Shown piece by piece: positions 21,163 through 33,990 of a stretch of DNA of 64,000 nt. Both the position numbers and the translations under genes were made by a program. Source of the DNA: Neoceratodus forsteri (lineage: Eukaryota; Chordata; Ceratodontiformes; Ceratodontidae); contig CM028131.1 in NCBI GenBank assembly GCA_016271365.2, positions 285,639,001 through 285,703,000 on the forward strand, given 5' to 3'. How positions within the stretch are numbered: the stretch's first letter is position 1; the number at the start of each line of letters is the position of its first letter. The notes below the pieces were generated by a model, which searched no databases, had not been told where the DNA came from, and saw nothing but the letters and a program-made list of their open reading frames with translations.

Positions 21163-22440
21163 ACAAATCAAATCAAATCAAATCAACCTTATTTGTATAG
21201 CACCTTTCAAAACCAAGGCGCTGTACATAAAACCAAATACATAAAGATAAAAATTTAAAACAAAAACATTAAAACAGATCATCCGTGAATAGTAAAAGCT
21301 AAGCTAAACAAATAAGTTTTTAACTGAATTTTTAATCTATCGACAGTTGAGCATTCTCCCAGCCAACAAGGTAGAGAATTCCACAGGGTTGGCACTGAAA
21401 AAGCGAAGGCACAAGATCCAGATGTCTTCAGTCGTACCCTGGGAATCTCCTGCAATCCTTCGTTGGTGGAACGGAGAGGACAGAGGGGGAAGTAGGGTAC
21501 CAGGAGATCTTGCAGGTAACTGGGTCCCTGATCATGTAGGGCTTTAAAAGTTAGCAAGCCAACCTTAAAGGTGATCCGCCACCAAACAGGCAGCCAATGC
21601 AGCCAATGCAGCCCGCAGAGCACAGGCATAATATGACTGGTTCTAGAAGTCCCAGTCAAAAGCCTGGCCACTGCGTTCTGCACCAGCTGCAGGCTGTGGA
21701 TATCAACTCCTGGTAGCCCTAGGTAGAGGGAATTGCAGTAATCAAGATGGGTAGTGACAAAGGCATGGACCAGTGTTGGAAGATCATCCAGAGGAACCAG
21801 TTGTTTCACCCAGGTGATATTCCTCAGATGGTAAAAAGAGGATTTGATGACAGCTGACACCTGAGATTTTAGGGTCAGACCATCATCAAAAATAACGCCC
21901 AGGTTACGCACCTGATCTGAGGTAGTGAGCGACATACCACCAAGTAATAAGCCTGATGGTTGGCCAGCCCCCAAACCTGCCCCTGGATGACCTGGGTCCA
22001 CTACCAGCACTTCAGTCTTATCCAGATTCAGTCTCAGCCAGCTGGAACTCATCCAAAATCTGATCTCAGTAAGGCAATTATTTAGCACGGAGAGTGCATC
22101 ATCCTGTCCGGGCAGAAAGGACATATACAGCTGAGTATCATCTGCATAGCAGTGAAAACCCAGACTGTATCACCTGATGATATCTCCCAATGGCAGCATA
22201 TACACTGCAAACAACATGGGGCTAGAATGGAACCCTGCGGTATCCCACAAGGCAGAGGGTGAGCACCAGAGGAATAAATTCCAGTGGCAACTCTCTGAGA
22301 CCTGCCCATGAGGTAAGAATGGAACCATTTAAGGACTGTACCAGACAGCCCACAAAAGAGCCATGAGGTGCTCCAACAGACAGACCCCTGAGGCATGCCA
22401 CTCATCACCCTCCCTTGTCTGAGGTGAGTCCATTAAGCAC
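21163..22440 (-). mobile_element. L2 LINE, 5'-truncated, with RT and C-terminal domain
   Basis: Read on -, a frame near 22290-22240 has 'CGIPQGSILAP', RT motif B of L2. After a frame change the long frame 22124-21279 has 'WMSSSWLRLNLDKTEVLVV', then 'NLGVIFDDGLTLKSQV', 'VTTHLDYCNSLYLGLPG', 'RLLTGTSRTSHI' and the end block 'FSVPTLWNSLPCWL', in the usual L2 order. The 3' end carries gcgctgtac... and a (TGATT)n tail, read on + as aatcaaatcaaatc at about 21167-21185. One or two frame breaks inactivate it. It lies inside a CR1-like element. Confidence 0.9.
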
Positions 22441-22959
22441 AACTTTCTGGCGTTGGTTCCTAGCCAGTCCATAATCCAGGTGGTCAATTTCTGATGAACC
22501 CAAGGTTATTGGGGTTTTCTACCAGTCTGAAGTGGTGACTACACCAGGTGCCTTGGATTACCACCTGTCCCAATTTTAGCAGGACAGTCCTGATTTGGGC
22601 AGGTGTGTCCTGCAAAAAAACATGAAAAATACTACATGTCCTAACAGTATAGTAGGAAAAAATATTTTCTGACTTTCCTCTAAATGCTGCAAAACAATAT
22701 AATAACAACTAAATTACCTTAAAATGATAAGAAACACTAGAAATAGCTGAAAAATGGCAACACTTGGTGTTAATTCTGATTATTTAGAGAAAACAAGTCT
22801 GTGCATTGGTCAGGATTACATATTGGCCTACAAAAAATCATGTTTTAGTAAGAAATGTCCCACTTTAGGCTTTTTAGAAGGTAATAACCCTACAGGTGCC
22901 TTGCAGAAGTCAGGTATTCTACATCTGCAGGCACTCCATTGTCAAGAGACTCACTAACA
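22441..22959. other. Unassigned stretch between L2 and CR1-like RT
   Basis: The first ~60 bp continue the L2 on - ('WIMDWLGTNARKLCLMDS'). The rest shows no domain. Part may be the missing middle of the CR1-like element. Confidence 0.4.
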
Positions 22960-23350
22960 GATTCATAGAAGGCAATCACGTAGGTTGTTCATAATCATCC
23001 AGTTCTGAATCCATACTGTGTGTGACCCACATGACCATCTTTCACCATATAGGAAGTTATCTGGTCTTTTATAAATTGTTCCCAAATTTTGCAGAAAACA
23101 ACATAAGGCTAATTGGCCAGTAGTTTCTGGTAGTACTTTGTTGCCTTTGTTGAAAATTGGCACCGCACTGGTGGAGAGCCAATCATCTGGGACCAGTCCT
23201 GATACTACAGATGCATTAAGCAAGGCAATTTTTTTTGGGGGGGGGGATCATTGGATACCTCTTTGATTAGCCTAGCAGATAAATTATCTAAACTTAATTG
23301 ATTTATGAATATCCAGGTCCGAATTTATTTGTACAATATTGTTTTCATTG
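22960..23350 (-). mobile_element. CR1-like RT N-terminal fragment
   Basis: Read on -, the frame 23223-22963 gives 'MLNASVVSGLVPDDWLSTSA', then 'VPIFNKGNK' and, in a shifted alignment, a decayed form of the NYRPVSLT block. This is the segment of CR1 RT ahead of the active site (SG.VP.DW....V.PIFKKG). It is in the same orientation as 20756-21160 and upstream of it. Confidence 0.7.
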
Positions 23351-23467
23351 CCATGTTTTTCAGTTAACGACAATTCAGAAAGTCTTAAACAGACTCAGTA
23401 ATTTGACACCCTTTTCCTACTCAGGAATACTTGAACGCTGCCTGCAGTACAAAATGGCTCTCTAAAG

Positions 23468-23690
23468 TACATAGAAAGGCAGTACATAGAGTGATAAGAC
23501 ATATACAGTATAGAGATACACTACATAGTGTGATAAGAGATACAGTACATAAGCGATAAGATACAGTACATAAAGCAGAGAGATTTACTTAGTTTTTTAT
23601 TTTAGTTTTTGTTAACCAAGTGAGTTCACTAGGCCAAAAGCCTATTTTCAGATACAGTACATAGAGTGATAAGATCCATATAGCATATTG
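23468..23690. repeat. Short tandem repeat around gatacagtacatagagtgataag, with a LINE tail in it
   Basis: Diverged copies of a ~25-bp unit built from gatacagtacata, gag(t)gataaga occur at about 23470-23580 and again at 23652-23675. Between them, at about 23592-23650, lies a short match to the minus-oriented (TAAA)n LINE 3' end (gttaaccaagtgagttcact...cctattttcag). So a very short LINE tail may have inserted in the array. Confidence 0.6.
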
Positions 23691-23699
23691 CTACAGTTT

Positions 23700-25444
23700 G
23701 GAAACAGAGAGCTAAAATGTACAGTTTAAAGATAGGATAACCTAGAATAATCAACTAGATAACGAAATCATTAGCATGCTGACAGTGATTGTAGGAGTGT
23801 TTGATAGCACAGCATCAGTTCTTGGTAAATGGCACTGCCTTCCCTGCCTGCTTGGCATGCAGTAAATCCTCTTCCACTTCATTCTGACAAGTTTGTCTCC
23901 TGCTTCTCCTTGCGGTGAAAAGGGCCATTGCAGAACTGTCATCAGATAAACCACCTGGACAGAACCAACATCACCCAGGTTCTGCCCACTGCACCTGGAG
24001 GATATATTTCTGATTTATGCAAGTTTGACCTACCTCTCTTGCCTAGAACCTGCATAAAAAGGGTTCTTCAGGTCAAGTCAGATCAAATGTTTTTAAAATG
24101 TTCTTGCTTTAGCATTTCACCATTTCAAACTCTGCAGTTGTTAACATTTTTCATTTTGTGATTAGTCATTTGTTACTGCATGTACATTTCTTAATGTAGC
24201 CCTAAACCTCTGGCTTCCTGTAGGTCTACTAGGCCTGTCAAGAGAATACAAATAGCTACAGGTGAGAGACCCCGGGTGCTGCAATTAAACAGAGAACCAA
24301 AGCAAAGCAAAAACTGCACACACAGGATAGATGCTGGTACACTATATAAGTGCTGAAAGAACTTCATTAAAGTGCAGTACTGCAGGACTAAGTACACTCT
24401 CAGTCTTTTGCCAATAGTTTCCACCAGAGAGCTTTGCTATAGGCCTGTAAGAGTTAACGACAGAGCCTTCTCAGAGCCCTAGATCAGCTGGTCAGGCTGG
24501 GATGCCTAAGAGATGGAGCCAGCTGCCTGACCCTGGAAAGTTCCTAGCAGCTGCTTTCAGTATTGCACGGGATTTATAGAGGCTGCCGGCTCACTGTGAG
24601 GTCTGAATGATTTCTGCTATGCAGTGACCCACCAAAATCTACTGTATTGTAGCAGGAGCCACTACACAGTCTGTCTGATGGGGCAGTCCTTACACCACAA
24701 ATTTCCAGTGGGTGAGGGAAAGAAAAAGAGAAAAGAGACATTTAAAGAGAAATAAGGGGAGGAGAGGAGAGGCCTGTGAACTACCTGAAAGCAATGAGGT
24801 CTATGAACTGTGTGAAAGCCATGAAGCCTGAGTAACTATGCTGTAAGCCTGGATGACTCCATCTTGGGCATCACTCACTGCTCCCCCTCCCTATCCTGAC
24901 ATGCCTGAAGAAGGGAAAAGGTAACCTCTGAAACTAAATTTATCCCATGAACCCTCTGCCCCATTGGGGTCAGCATAGAAGAGGGTGAGGTGGTAGGACC
25001 TGTGAAGCTGCAGGCCACAAGATGAAATGTGTCCCTGTTTACCCATTTGAAGGTCAAACCTGCAACTTAGACAACTACCTCTGAGGAGAGAAAATGTGTA
25101 CGGACCTGTCTGGATATCCTGAATAGATACACAGGTATATGTCTTCTGGCCCTGCAGATATTGTTTTTACCTCTGTCACAGGAAATCTAATACTGAATAT
25201 AGACTGGAATAATTAAAATGACACCATACCTACATGCGCTGTACCATACATTCTTTTTGATTGAAAATTATTTCCATTGACAGCTTTGTGTTGTTTGTAG
25301 TGTATTTAGATTTTTTTTTACTTTTCATTTATAACATTTGTTCACATTACATGACATTCAGTTAGCTGAAAAGGTACAGCAGAATAATTTTACACTCTTG
25401 TACATTAACAAAGGCATCCAGAACTCCTTTTCCAAAGATACAAA
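23700..25444. other. Unassigned, possibly unique sequence
   Basis: About 1.7 kb with no domain, RNA gene or repeat I recognise. Frames are short (up to ~77 codons) and unsupported. Confidence 0.4.
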
Positions 25445-26560
25445 CATACAAAAAAGACAGCAGAAGAAGGCCATTTGATCTATCAAGTCTGTTCATATTG
25501 CAGGGTCCACAGCTTGAACTAATGTCCCTGCCCTCCCTCCCCACTCCTCCCATCCTCCCTACCCATGATCCTTACCTTCCCCCTATGCCTATTCCAGCCT
25601 GTCTTAAAGGAAAGCTCTATTTTGCAGGGGGCTCCCACCCCTGCAAACCTTACCCTCTGGTTTAGCTTTACTGAAAAAAGTGGTTTTTCCTCTTGCCACA
25701 AAGTTGTTTTATTTTAATTCTGAAAGTCCACTACCAGTATAGTGATGCTATGAGTTTCCATTAACTGTAAGGTGCGGCGCCGACTGTGCGCTTTCAATGC
25801 ATTGTATTGAAGTGCACGGTGTGGACTGCACCTTTACAGTTAATGGAGCCACCCAAGCATCCGCCATGCTTCCTGGTAATGGTCTTTTCAGAATTAAAAT
25901 AAAACTTTGCGGCATGAGGAAAAAGCCACTTTTTTCAGTAAAGCTAAACTGGAGGGGAAGGTTTGCAGGGGTGGTAGCCCCTGCAAAACAGAGCTTTCCT
26001 TTAAAGCTGCCCACTGTCTTCAACAAGATGACCTCTTCCGGCAGTACAGTCCAAGTGTCCCCCACCCTACCTGTGAAGAAGTGCTTCCTGACTGACCTCC
26101 CTCCTAAATCTCCCATCCTCCAGCTTAAGACTGCATCCCTTCGTGTTATGGTTGCTGCTCAGCTTAAAGAGATTCTCCTTATCAACCTTATTTATCCCTT
26201 TCAAGTACTTGAAATACCCGATCATGTTCTCGTTCTCTCTCCTCTCTCCTCTCTCTCGTCTCTCTCCCTCCTGTCTTCCAGGGAGTACATGTTCAGTGTC
26301 CTCAAACTCTCCTCATATGCCTTACTCTGCTGACCCACTATCATCTTTGTATCCCTCCTCTGGACCTTCTCCAGCAGGTTAATGCCCTTTTTGAGGTGTG
26401 GGCACCAGTACTGAACTCCATACTCTAGATGCAGCCTTACCAGAGACCTGTACAAGGGCAGTATAACCTCCTCCCTCCTACTACTGATCCCCCTAGATAT
26501 GCATCCCAGCATATCATCTGTGGTGTAAAAAAACACTTGATGGAACACAATACAGCCAAT
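25445..26560 (-). mobile_element. CR1, 5'-truncated, split by a MITE
   Basis: Read on -, 26548-26222 encodes 'VILPLYRSLVRLHLEYGVQY' and 'LLEKVQRRDTKMIVG', then 26100-26005 'SVRKHFFTGRVGDTWTVLPEEV'. The frame stops at the MITE (25608-26000) in '...GSFK' and resumes beyond it with 'TGWNRHRGK' (25600-25575). The 3' end near 25445-25490 reads on - as acagacttgatagatcaaat and ggccttcttctgctgtc, the normal CR1 end. A (TCTC)-rich expansion at about 26232-26270 disturbs the frame. Confidence 0.9.
25608..26000. mobile_element. 393-bp hairpin MITE at TTAA target
   Basis: The whole element is an imperfect palindrome. The left end aggaaagctctattttgcag (25608) and right end ctgcaaaacagagctttcct (26000) are inverted, and pairing continues through ggtttagctttactgaaaaa, gttttattttaattctgaaa and cattaactgtaa to a centre near 25805. 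TTAA flanks it on both sides (25604-25607 and 26001-26004). Removing the element with one TTAA rejoins the CR1 reading frame GSFK-TGWNRH. TTAA duplications are known for piggyBac and Kolobok superfamilies; the ends do not let me choose. It encodes nothing. Confidence 0.92.
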
Positions 26561-27411
26561 GGCATCAAGCTGATATACTGAAATGAAAAAAAAAAACTTA
26601 ATATTGACCTGAGCCTGTCTTGTTTAAAATGTTCATTTACATTAGATAAGCTGTAACTGACTTAACTTTACCAGGAACTCTCTTTGGGCTTTACTGTAAC
26701 AACTGATACCACATATTATGATAGAAAAAGGTTACAGTTGAACAAAAAAAAGGAAAATGTTATACCTAAAAAGAAGCTGCTCTTGCATCATAAAAATCAG
26801 TATTTTACTATTGGAATAAGAGGTTACTGTTATCATGCATTTTTGCCTCTCAACTGCTCACCTCAGAGTGTAAAACCGCTTGATGTCTGCAGCTCGTAAG
26901 AAAGCTCCAGGCTTCCCAAAGTAGAATATATTGTTTTGTCTCCAGTCCATGCCCCTCTTTGGGGCTGAAACCCCTGTCCAGTGAGTCTCCCTGCAGTGCC
27001 CACCAGACATGACCCCTTCGGCCAAACACAACAAGCCGAGACACCTGTCCCATATTAATGGATATACCCACAAATCTCCAACTATGTGCAGAAATCAGGT
27101 AAGACACCATCCCTCACAGAGTGCACATTAGCCATGCAAGTCTCATCATCAGCTGTACAATTTTCCTTACCATACTGAAAGCATGCAAAATTGGAAGAAG
27201 CAGGAGTTAATTATTTTGACCTGGGTGGCCATTCTGTGTCAGGTTAAGCAATGGACGGTTTGGACTTTATATGGAGCTACTGGAAGTAATGAGCTTAACA
27301 ATGGCCATTTTAGACCTTAATTCTCCCTAGGTCTATTTTCTTACAAATAACATAAAGTAAGGAAAGCTCAAAATGTAGATGTTTTAAATTGCTGTCCATC
27401 GACCACCATAA
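26561..27411. other. Unassigned stretch
   Basis: AT-rich with no recognisable coding sequence or repeat structure. Confidence 0.4.
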
Positions 27412-27639
27412 TGACTTTTTTTTGCATCATGTGTTTATTCAAGTTTTCAATAAACAGACAATCAGGCCCGTTGAAACCGTCAAGGCCAAAACAACACAAA
27501 CAGACATATACATCCAGTACTTAACTTATATACATAGAGATCCAATTTCATGATAATAAAGAGTTGCCTTATTACTTAAAAAAATATAGTACACTACTTA
27601 ATAGGGTGACTTGTCTTTACATAATGTCATCACAATTCC

Positions 27640-30600
27640 ATTCAGTTTAGCACCGACCATTGTTCTCCCCTCCTTTCCCCTATATCCAGCCTTCCCTCAA
27701 TGTCAGGTTTTCTGCTGGAGTCCGAGTAGTAAGGTATGTTTGCCAATTATTATAAAACTGTTCCCCCCTATCCTGCATCACATAAGTTAGTCTTTCCAGG
27801 GTGAGGGCCTGTAATATCAGTGCTTTCCATTGCTGTATAGTAGGTTTGTTTGCAGACACCCAAGTATTCAAGATACAACATCTGGCCATCACCAAAATAA
27901 CCCTAAGCCATCTAGGGAGGGGGGGCCCAATCACCCTCACCCACTTCCTCCACCCCAAACAACATTATTAGGGGTGAGTATAGGAGGTCTCTCCCTGCTA
28001 TGGTCTGAGCCTCCACCATTACCTCTCTCCAAAATTTTTGTAGGACAGGGCATGTCCAAAAATAGTGATAGTAGGAGGCCAGGCCTACATTGCAGCGCGG
28101 GCAGACCAGGGAGACTGAGGGATTAAACTTACTAACACTCAGGGGTGGGCAATACAATCTATGGCAAAATTTATAAAAGGATTCTTTATATTTATTACAA
28201 ATTAAGATACCCTGATGTAGCTGTATCATCATCTTCCATGTGTCATCCGCAATGGCAACCCCCATATCCCTCTCCCATAGTTGCTTAGTTTTCTGCGTCA
28301 TGTTCGGAAGTAACAGTCTCCCTGCTTTAGCTACTCTACGTATGGTACCTTTAGGATTACACCTCCCCTCCTGTATTAATTGTTCCAGTGGTTCCCATGC
28401 ATTATCTCTACCCTGTCTTCTCCCCTGGGAATTGTAGTATGCTCGTAGTTGGAGGTATCGATAAAAGTTCTTGTGCCCCAGCCCGGTTTTATTTCTTATG
28501 TGGTCAAATGTATCTAGCCCTTCTTTAGTACATAGGTCTTTTATACATTTTATTCCTTTTTGCTCCCATTTCTTATAGCCCAGGTCTGCCCATCCTGGAA
28601 CAAAAAAAGGATTCCCAGCAATTGGGAGAAGCAGGGTCTCCCCATGTTCCCAAAAAATATTCGGTCCCTCGTCCATCCAACACCTCCCTGTGCCCCAACC
28701 TCCAGGACCCTCCCAGTTATGCCCCTGCTACTATATTCCTCCTCTTGCACTTAGTACAATGGCACCTTTTCTCCTCCATATGTTGCAGCGTTTTGGGACA
28801 AAAATCGCTTTGTCGCCTTTCGTACAGTCCTCCGCCCTCCCAGTCCCTCACTCTGCTCTAACAATTGGGTCCTCTTCACTTGCGCCCCTATTCCCCACCT
28901 CTCCCTACATTATGCGCTTGATATCTTCTATCTGGTATGCCTACCCTCTCCCTAACATTTCCCACTACAAAATGCACAGTTTTTGGGCTTGGATCCAGCA
29001 CAAGTTCATTATCCACGACTCCTTGTAGTTCTATATTCACTGTATATTACTGTAAATGTGCATTTTTACTATGATAGCAGCTATTTTTACTGTTTGTACT
29101 GTTGTAACTTGTCTTTCTGTATTATTACTGTAGGACCACAGGTCCACCTTGTAAATGAGCTTGCTCAATGGTGCCCGCCTGGATAAATAAAGATATATTG
29201 ATGTTCTATCCCTCTTCTTCTAACAAGGTGGGCCCACCCTTCCAAGATCGATCTCACCAGTGGGTTTGGCCTCGTCAAGCTCATATACGCCTTGACACCT
29301 TTTCCTGACAAGTAGGCAGTCACATGACCAGGGCATCCCCTCTCCTCCAAGTCTAGCCAGTTCACCTCCCTTGGTCTACCCACCCAGTCTTGCAAATAGC
29401 GACACTGTATGTCAAGATAGTAATTTTTAAGATCTGGGGATTGCAGGCCACCATTGTCTACTGAGGATTTTAGAGAGGCAAGATTCATACGTGATCGCTT
29501 TCCTTGCCATAAAAAGTCTGAAAATGCTTTCTCTGATCGCTTTATATCAGCACGGGTAAGTCTCACAGGGAGCATCTGCATACTGTACAGTAGCCGAGGT
29601 AGGGCATTCATTTTAAGTGGGTTAGTCCTACCTAGCCATGTTATAGGGAGCTTGGCCCATCTCTTGAGGTCGGCTATAATTATACGTAATAGGAGAGTAT
29701 AATTTAGGTCATATAAAGATTTTATATGTTTTCCAATTTCAATACCCAGATAAACAAATGATTTGCGGACTTGCTGAAATCCCCAGTCTCTGGTCTTTTC
29801 TCCCTATTCTAACCTTTTATCCCCTATTCTAAGTTCCTCTGATTTAGTCAAATTTAATTTATGCCCCAAAAAATTGGAGAAGTGGTCTATGAGATAAAGG
29901 AACGGTGGCATGGATTGATCCGGCCTAGTAATATACAGGAGCATATCATCAGCATGCAGAGACAATTTACACTCCTTTCCCGATTGACCCACCACCCCGT
30001 ATATCTCAGGGTGCTCTCTTACTTCAATGGCTAGAGGTTCCAGGGCCAGCGCAAATAGAAGGGGTGAGAGGGGGCATCCCTGCCTGGTTCCTCTTCATAG
30101 CTCAAACCTATCTGTAAGGGTCCCATTAATTAGCACTCTGGCCGTGGGGGCACTATATATTTGGCGAATCAGCCCCACGAATTCATCACCCAGACCAAAC
30201 CGGGTCAGAACCGCCATTGAGTATGGCCACTCAATGCGATCAAATGCTTTTTCAGCATCCATAGATAATATATGTACTGATTCATACCCATTTGAAGCTC
30301 CCCAAATTACATTCAGGAGAGTTCTCATATTATGGTAGGAGTATCTGTTCCGTATAAACCTGGTCTGGTCTGGGTGAATCAGTCCCGGTAGGAGCCTATC
30401 TAAGTGGTTGGCCATTACTTTGGTGATAATCTTAGAGTCAGAATTCAATAGGGATATTGGTCTGTATGACGCACAGTCAAGTAAATCTTTTCCTTCCTTT
30501 GGTATCAGACAGATAACTGCATCCCTCCATGTTTGAGGTAATGAGCTTTCCCCCTCCCTGGCCTCCTTGAGCACCGCCCCTAAGTGCTTAGTCAGATGTG

Positions 30601-32080
30601 GTTTCATAGCCTTATAATATTCTGAAGAGAAACCATCTGGGCCACTAGTTTTACCTCTCTTTAGTCCAGTAATGGCTTTGGCGATTTCATCTTCTGTAAT
30701 TTTGTTGTTAGGCCATTCTTGCTGCGAGGTGGACAGTTTAGGCAACTTCACCCTATCTAAAAAGGAATGCATACTAGTCCACACATCCCCGATCTCCGTC
30801 TGGTAGAGCTTCTCAGAAAAACATTTAAATGCGTCCCTAATAAACTTTCTATCCTTTCCAAACTGGCATTCTGAGCCTCTAATGGCCGCAACCAAGCATG
30901 TGCTTCTCTTACCTCTGATAAGATTGGCTAACATAATGCTAGGCTTGTTCCCCCATTCGTAAAAATGTTTACGTATGAATAGGCACGTTTTCCGTGCCTC
31001 CCCTAGTATCAAGTTATTTAAAGCTTCCCTTGTCACTGTCAATAATCTAGGGCAGCCTCACCTCCCTCTCCTAGTGCCACTCACTTCTCCAGCACTCTAA
31101 GGCATTGTTCCAGGTTTTCCCATCTCTCCCATATCTGTCACTTGTGGTGAGCCACATAGATGATAGTCAAGCCCCTCATATACACTTTTCCTGCATCCCA
31201 GAATACAGCTTTTGTGGGAGCCGTTTCAAGATTTTTCCACTCATATTGTTTCCACTGATCTTGCAGATAGTCCCTAAACATCTTATTCCCTAGTAAATAA
31301 TTGGGAAAATGCCACGCTGGAGGGGTGACCTCCTCTTCCCGCACCTTCAGTGACACAAGCACCATGGCATGATCAGAAATATGAATAGGGCCATGCCCTG
31401 CCCGGAGAAGCCTAAAATACCAAGTCCTTGGAATGTAAATATAGTCCAATCTCGGCCATGTCTTGTGGGGGTGGGAGAAGAATGTGTATACTCCCTTACA
31501 CTAGGGTTGGCTGTTCTCCACACATCAATGAAATCTAGATCAGCCATTCCTGCCCCCCCATATCTGCCCAGTCCCTCCATGAGTCCCCTTCCCCTCGGAG
31601 ATATCCAATAAAGGGTTCATCAAACAATTTAGATCTCCACCAATGATCAGCCCAGGAAATTGTTCAGCCATTAGCAGGGCCACAAGGGATTTATAAAACA
31701 TGGGGTCATATATCGCAGGGGCATAAACACTCACAAATGTTCATTTTTCTCCTAGTATTTCCCCTACCACAAACACGTATTGGCCATTCTCAGGATCAGC
31801 CACTATCCTGTTAGCCATAAATGGCAAATGTTTGTGGATGAGGACTGCCACGCCACATTTGTGGGAAGAGAACAATGCCACAAAACAGTCTCGCATCCAG
31901 TTTTTTTTAGTTTTGCATGCTCCTTATTAGTGAGGTGGGTCTCCTGCAGCAGCGCGACATTCACACTCTGATGCTTAAGTGCAGTCAGCAGCATGGTGCT
32001 CTTAACAGGAGAAGAAATCCCCCTAACATTCCATGAGGCAATAGTTATTCCCGTGGGGTTAGCCATGGTGCTTGTGCCAT
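27640..32080 (-). pseudogene. L1-A ORF2: endonuclease and reverse transcriptase
   Basis: Read on -: the apurinic-type endonuclease starts at about 32060 with 'IASWNVRGISSPVKS', has 'LLQETHL', 'GGDLNCLMNP' (about 31640) and 'ISDHAMVLVSL' (about 31370). The RT frame 31042-30095 has 'GLKRGKTSGPDGFSSEYYK', 'SYRPISLLNSDSKIITKVMA', 'HPDQTRFIRNRYS' and 'LSMDAEKAFDRIEW', and is followed by a stop, then 'GCPLSPLLFALALEPLA' and the intact active site 'LHADDMLLY' (about 29960). Near 28080-28030 the CCHC knuckle 'CPRCNVGLASYYHYFWTC' marks the C-terminal region, and the end is near 27700. The enzyme nicks target DNA and copies the RNA in place. Scattered stops, frame shifts and the insertion at 28680-29205 inactivate it. 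Confidence 0.88.
28680..29205 (+). mobile_element. LINE 3' end inserted in L1-A ORF2
   Basis: The L1 frame on - stops matching after 'RRRGIEHQYI' (about 29210) and resumes near 28670 with 'NIFWEHGETLLLPIAGNPFF'. The insert, on +, ends with ggtccaccttgtaaatgagc, then cctggataaataaagat, the same terminus as at 11150-11190. The left boundary is uncertain by tens of bases. Confidence 0.65.
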
Positions 32081-33129
32081 CTTCCCTCCAACAGATGCCC
32101 ATCCCATTTCCAAGTCCCCTTCAGGGCATCAACAGGTATATTTAACATTTTACATTCATGTTTGGATCCCATACTTAACAAATAACAATGCAACAGACAA
32201 CACATAGAAACTATATACATTTCTACCCCTCCCCCCCTTCATTTATAAACCTTATAACAGCAGTTATCCCCACCAGCTGGTAACCAGAATTGCTTACAGC
32301 AAAAATTTTACACACCGCCCCCCACATGTAGTAAGAATGCGTTCCCCACCCCACCTCCGTCAAAAGCAACAGTATATGTTTCACTTTACTTTATATGATG
32401 GCCCTATAAGCGACCATGGCTCTCTCTTAGCCACATGTCTTATTTCTTAGTCTCTTGTATGGGCCTATTTCCCTTAGTCAGGTATCTTCCCTTCCTCTTG
32501 CCTCTGCGCTCCCTTGCCCACAAGTTTCATGAAACACCGGGTTTCCCAAGTCTCAAATGTCCCCATGCCATCTGTAACCTCTTCAAGCTCCCACTCCAAC
32601 CAGTCTGATGCCTGGGTTATAGCTGATAACGCTCAGTTACAAGCACACAGTTCAAAGGGATCCCCATAGAAACAAATACCCACTTGGCAGTGCGGGAGAA
32701 CATCCAGACATCTCCTTTTCAGCATATCCCTTCGGAAAATCAGGTTGCGCACAAGCAAACAAATTAAGTCAAAATACGGGTCAGTTACTCATCTTCCTTA
32801 TATATTTATCAATTGCAGCCTCATAAGAATGTTCCCCGGGCATATCGGCAGTTAGTATGTCCATTAAAATAACTCAAAATTAGTACTTTAGAGCCCAGCG
32901 CCACAAGGAGCACCTTTTCAACTGGAAGTGGAAAATAAAAAGAAAAAAGGCAGCAAAACCTATGCTCTACTGTGGCATTTGTCACTTTACCCCATTTTCT
33001 TCCGTAGATTTTTGATAAAAACCTCCGCTTTCTGTGCTTCCCAAAAGGAATAGGTAGCCCCTTCATGTTTAATTTTAAGAGTGGCAGGGTACAGAATAAA
33101 GCATTCGACCTGGGCCTCTCACAGTTATG

Positions 33130-33854
33130 CCATCACCGAGTTGAAGGCGTGGCGTCTCTTCAGTAGTCGGGCTAAATAATCTTGGAAAATATTGAGTTTG
33201 TGTCCTTTGTATTGTAGATCAGATATGGTTCTATAAGCTTTCAGTACCTGTTCCCTGTCTTGAAATCGATGGAACCACATGATTATCTGTCGCGGTGGTT
33301 GATCTGGAGGGGGCCTGGGAATAACTGCCCGATGGGCTCTCTCTCTAGCTTCAGTTTGCCATTTTTGGGGATAGCCCTAGGATCTCAGGCTGAGTCCTTG
33401 CGCAGAACTCCAGGATATCATTACCCTCCAGCCCTTCTGGTAAGCCCAGGAGGCGCAGGTTTAAACGTCATTGATAATTCTCTTGATAATCGAACTGTTC
33501 CTTAAAGTCCGCCAGTTCTCTTTGTAGGGCAGCAATTTGTTCAGGAACTGGGGCCATGGCATCCTCGACATCCGATACTCGTTGCTCCATTTCTGTGAAC
33601 CTTGTTGCGTGTGAGGCATGAAGATCTACCAATTCTTGGAGCTTGCGGTCAAAATTAGATGCCAGGCTGGTGAGTCGGGGTTTGAGAGCCGCCAATACCT
33701 GCTGTGTAACCTCCCAGCCTACAGCACACACTTCCGCTGCAGAAAGCGAAACCGGCCCTACGTTTTCAACTTGTGCTGCTGGTGGTGGTTTTCGCAGACT
33801 TTTACCTCCAGTATGAGAGTTTTTACTTGGTCCAGGTGTCAGATATTCATCCAT
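33130..33854 (-). pseudogene. L1-A ORF1: coiled-coil RNA-binding protein
   Basis: The start at 33854 opens a Pro/Ser/Lys-rich leader, followed by a heptad-rich stretch ending 'AALQRELADFKEQFDY' (about 33520-33475). One stop at about 33467 interrupts the frame, which then continues 'LNLRLLGLPEGLEG', the start of the L1 ORF1 RRM-like domain, and later 'RQIIMWFHRFQDREQVLKAY' (about 33290-33230) and 'YKGHKLNIFQDYLARLL' to about 33140. L1 ORF1 proteins trimerise through the coiled coil and bind the element's RNA. A single nonsense change seems to be the main damage. Confidence 0.85.
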
Positions 33855-33990
33855 GGTTGCTTATAAACAGGTGGAGTTGCTTTTCCTGTGTTTTGAAGCG
33901 AAATAAAGATTTAATTTAAGTTAATGTTCTTGGCGGTTTGTGGAGCGAAAAGAAAAAGCATCCTTACATGATCTTGCTCATTAGCGCCTT

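Larger units (their letters stand above)
27412..33990 (-). mobile_element. L1-A: near-complete L1 retrotransposon, decayed
   Basis: On - it carries, in order, a short 5' leader (33990-33855), ORF1 (33854 to about 33130), ORF2 (about 32080-27640) and a 3' end near 27412 with a short A/T tail. Both ORFs have few breaks, so it is younger than the other L1 fragments. A separate LINE 3' end is inserted at about 28680-29205 on the opposite strand. The protein type (long EN-RT ORF2 with a distal CCHC knuckle, coiled-coil ORF1) is that of L1/Tx1-like elements of frogs and fish. Confidence 0.9.

Noticed and set aside
28680..29028. Plus-strand frame of 112 codons within L1-A
   Set aside because: It spans the junction between antisense L1 and an inserted LINE 3' region, so it cannot be a single gene.
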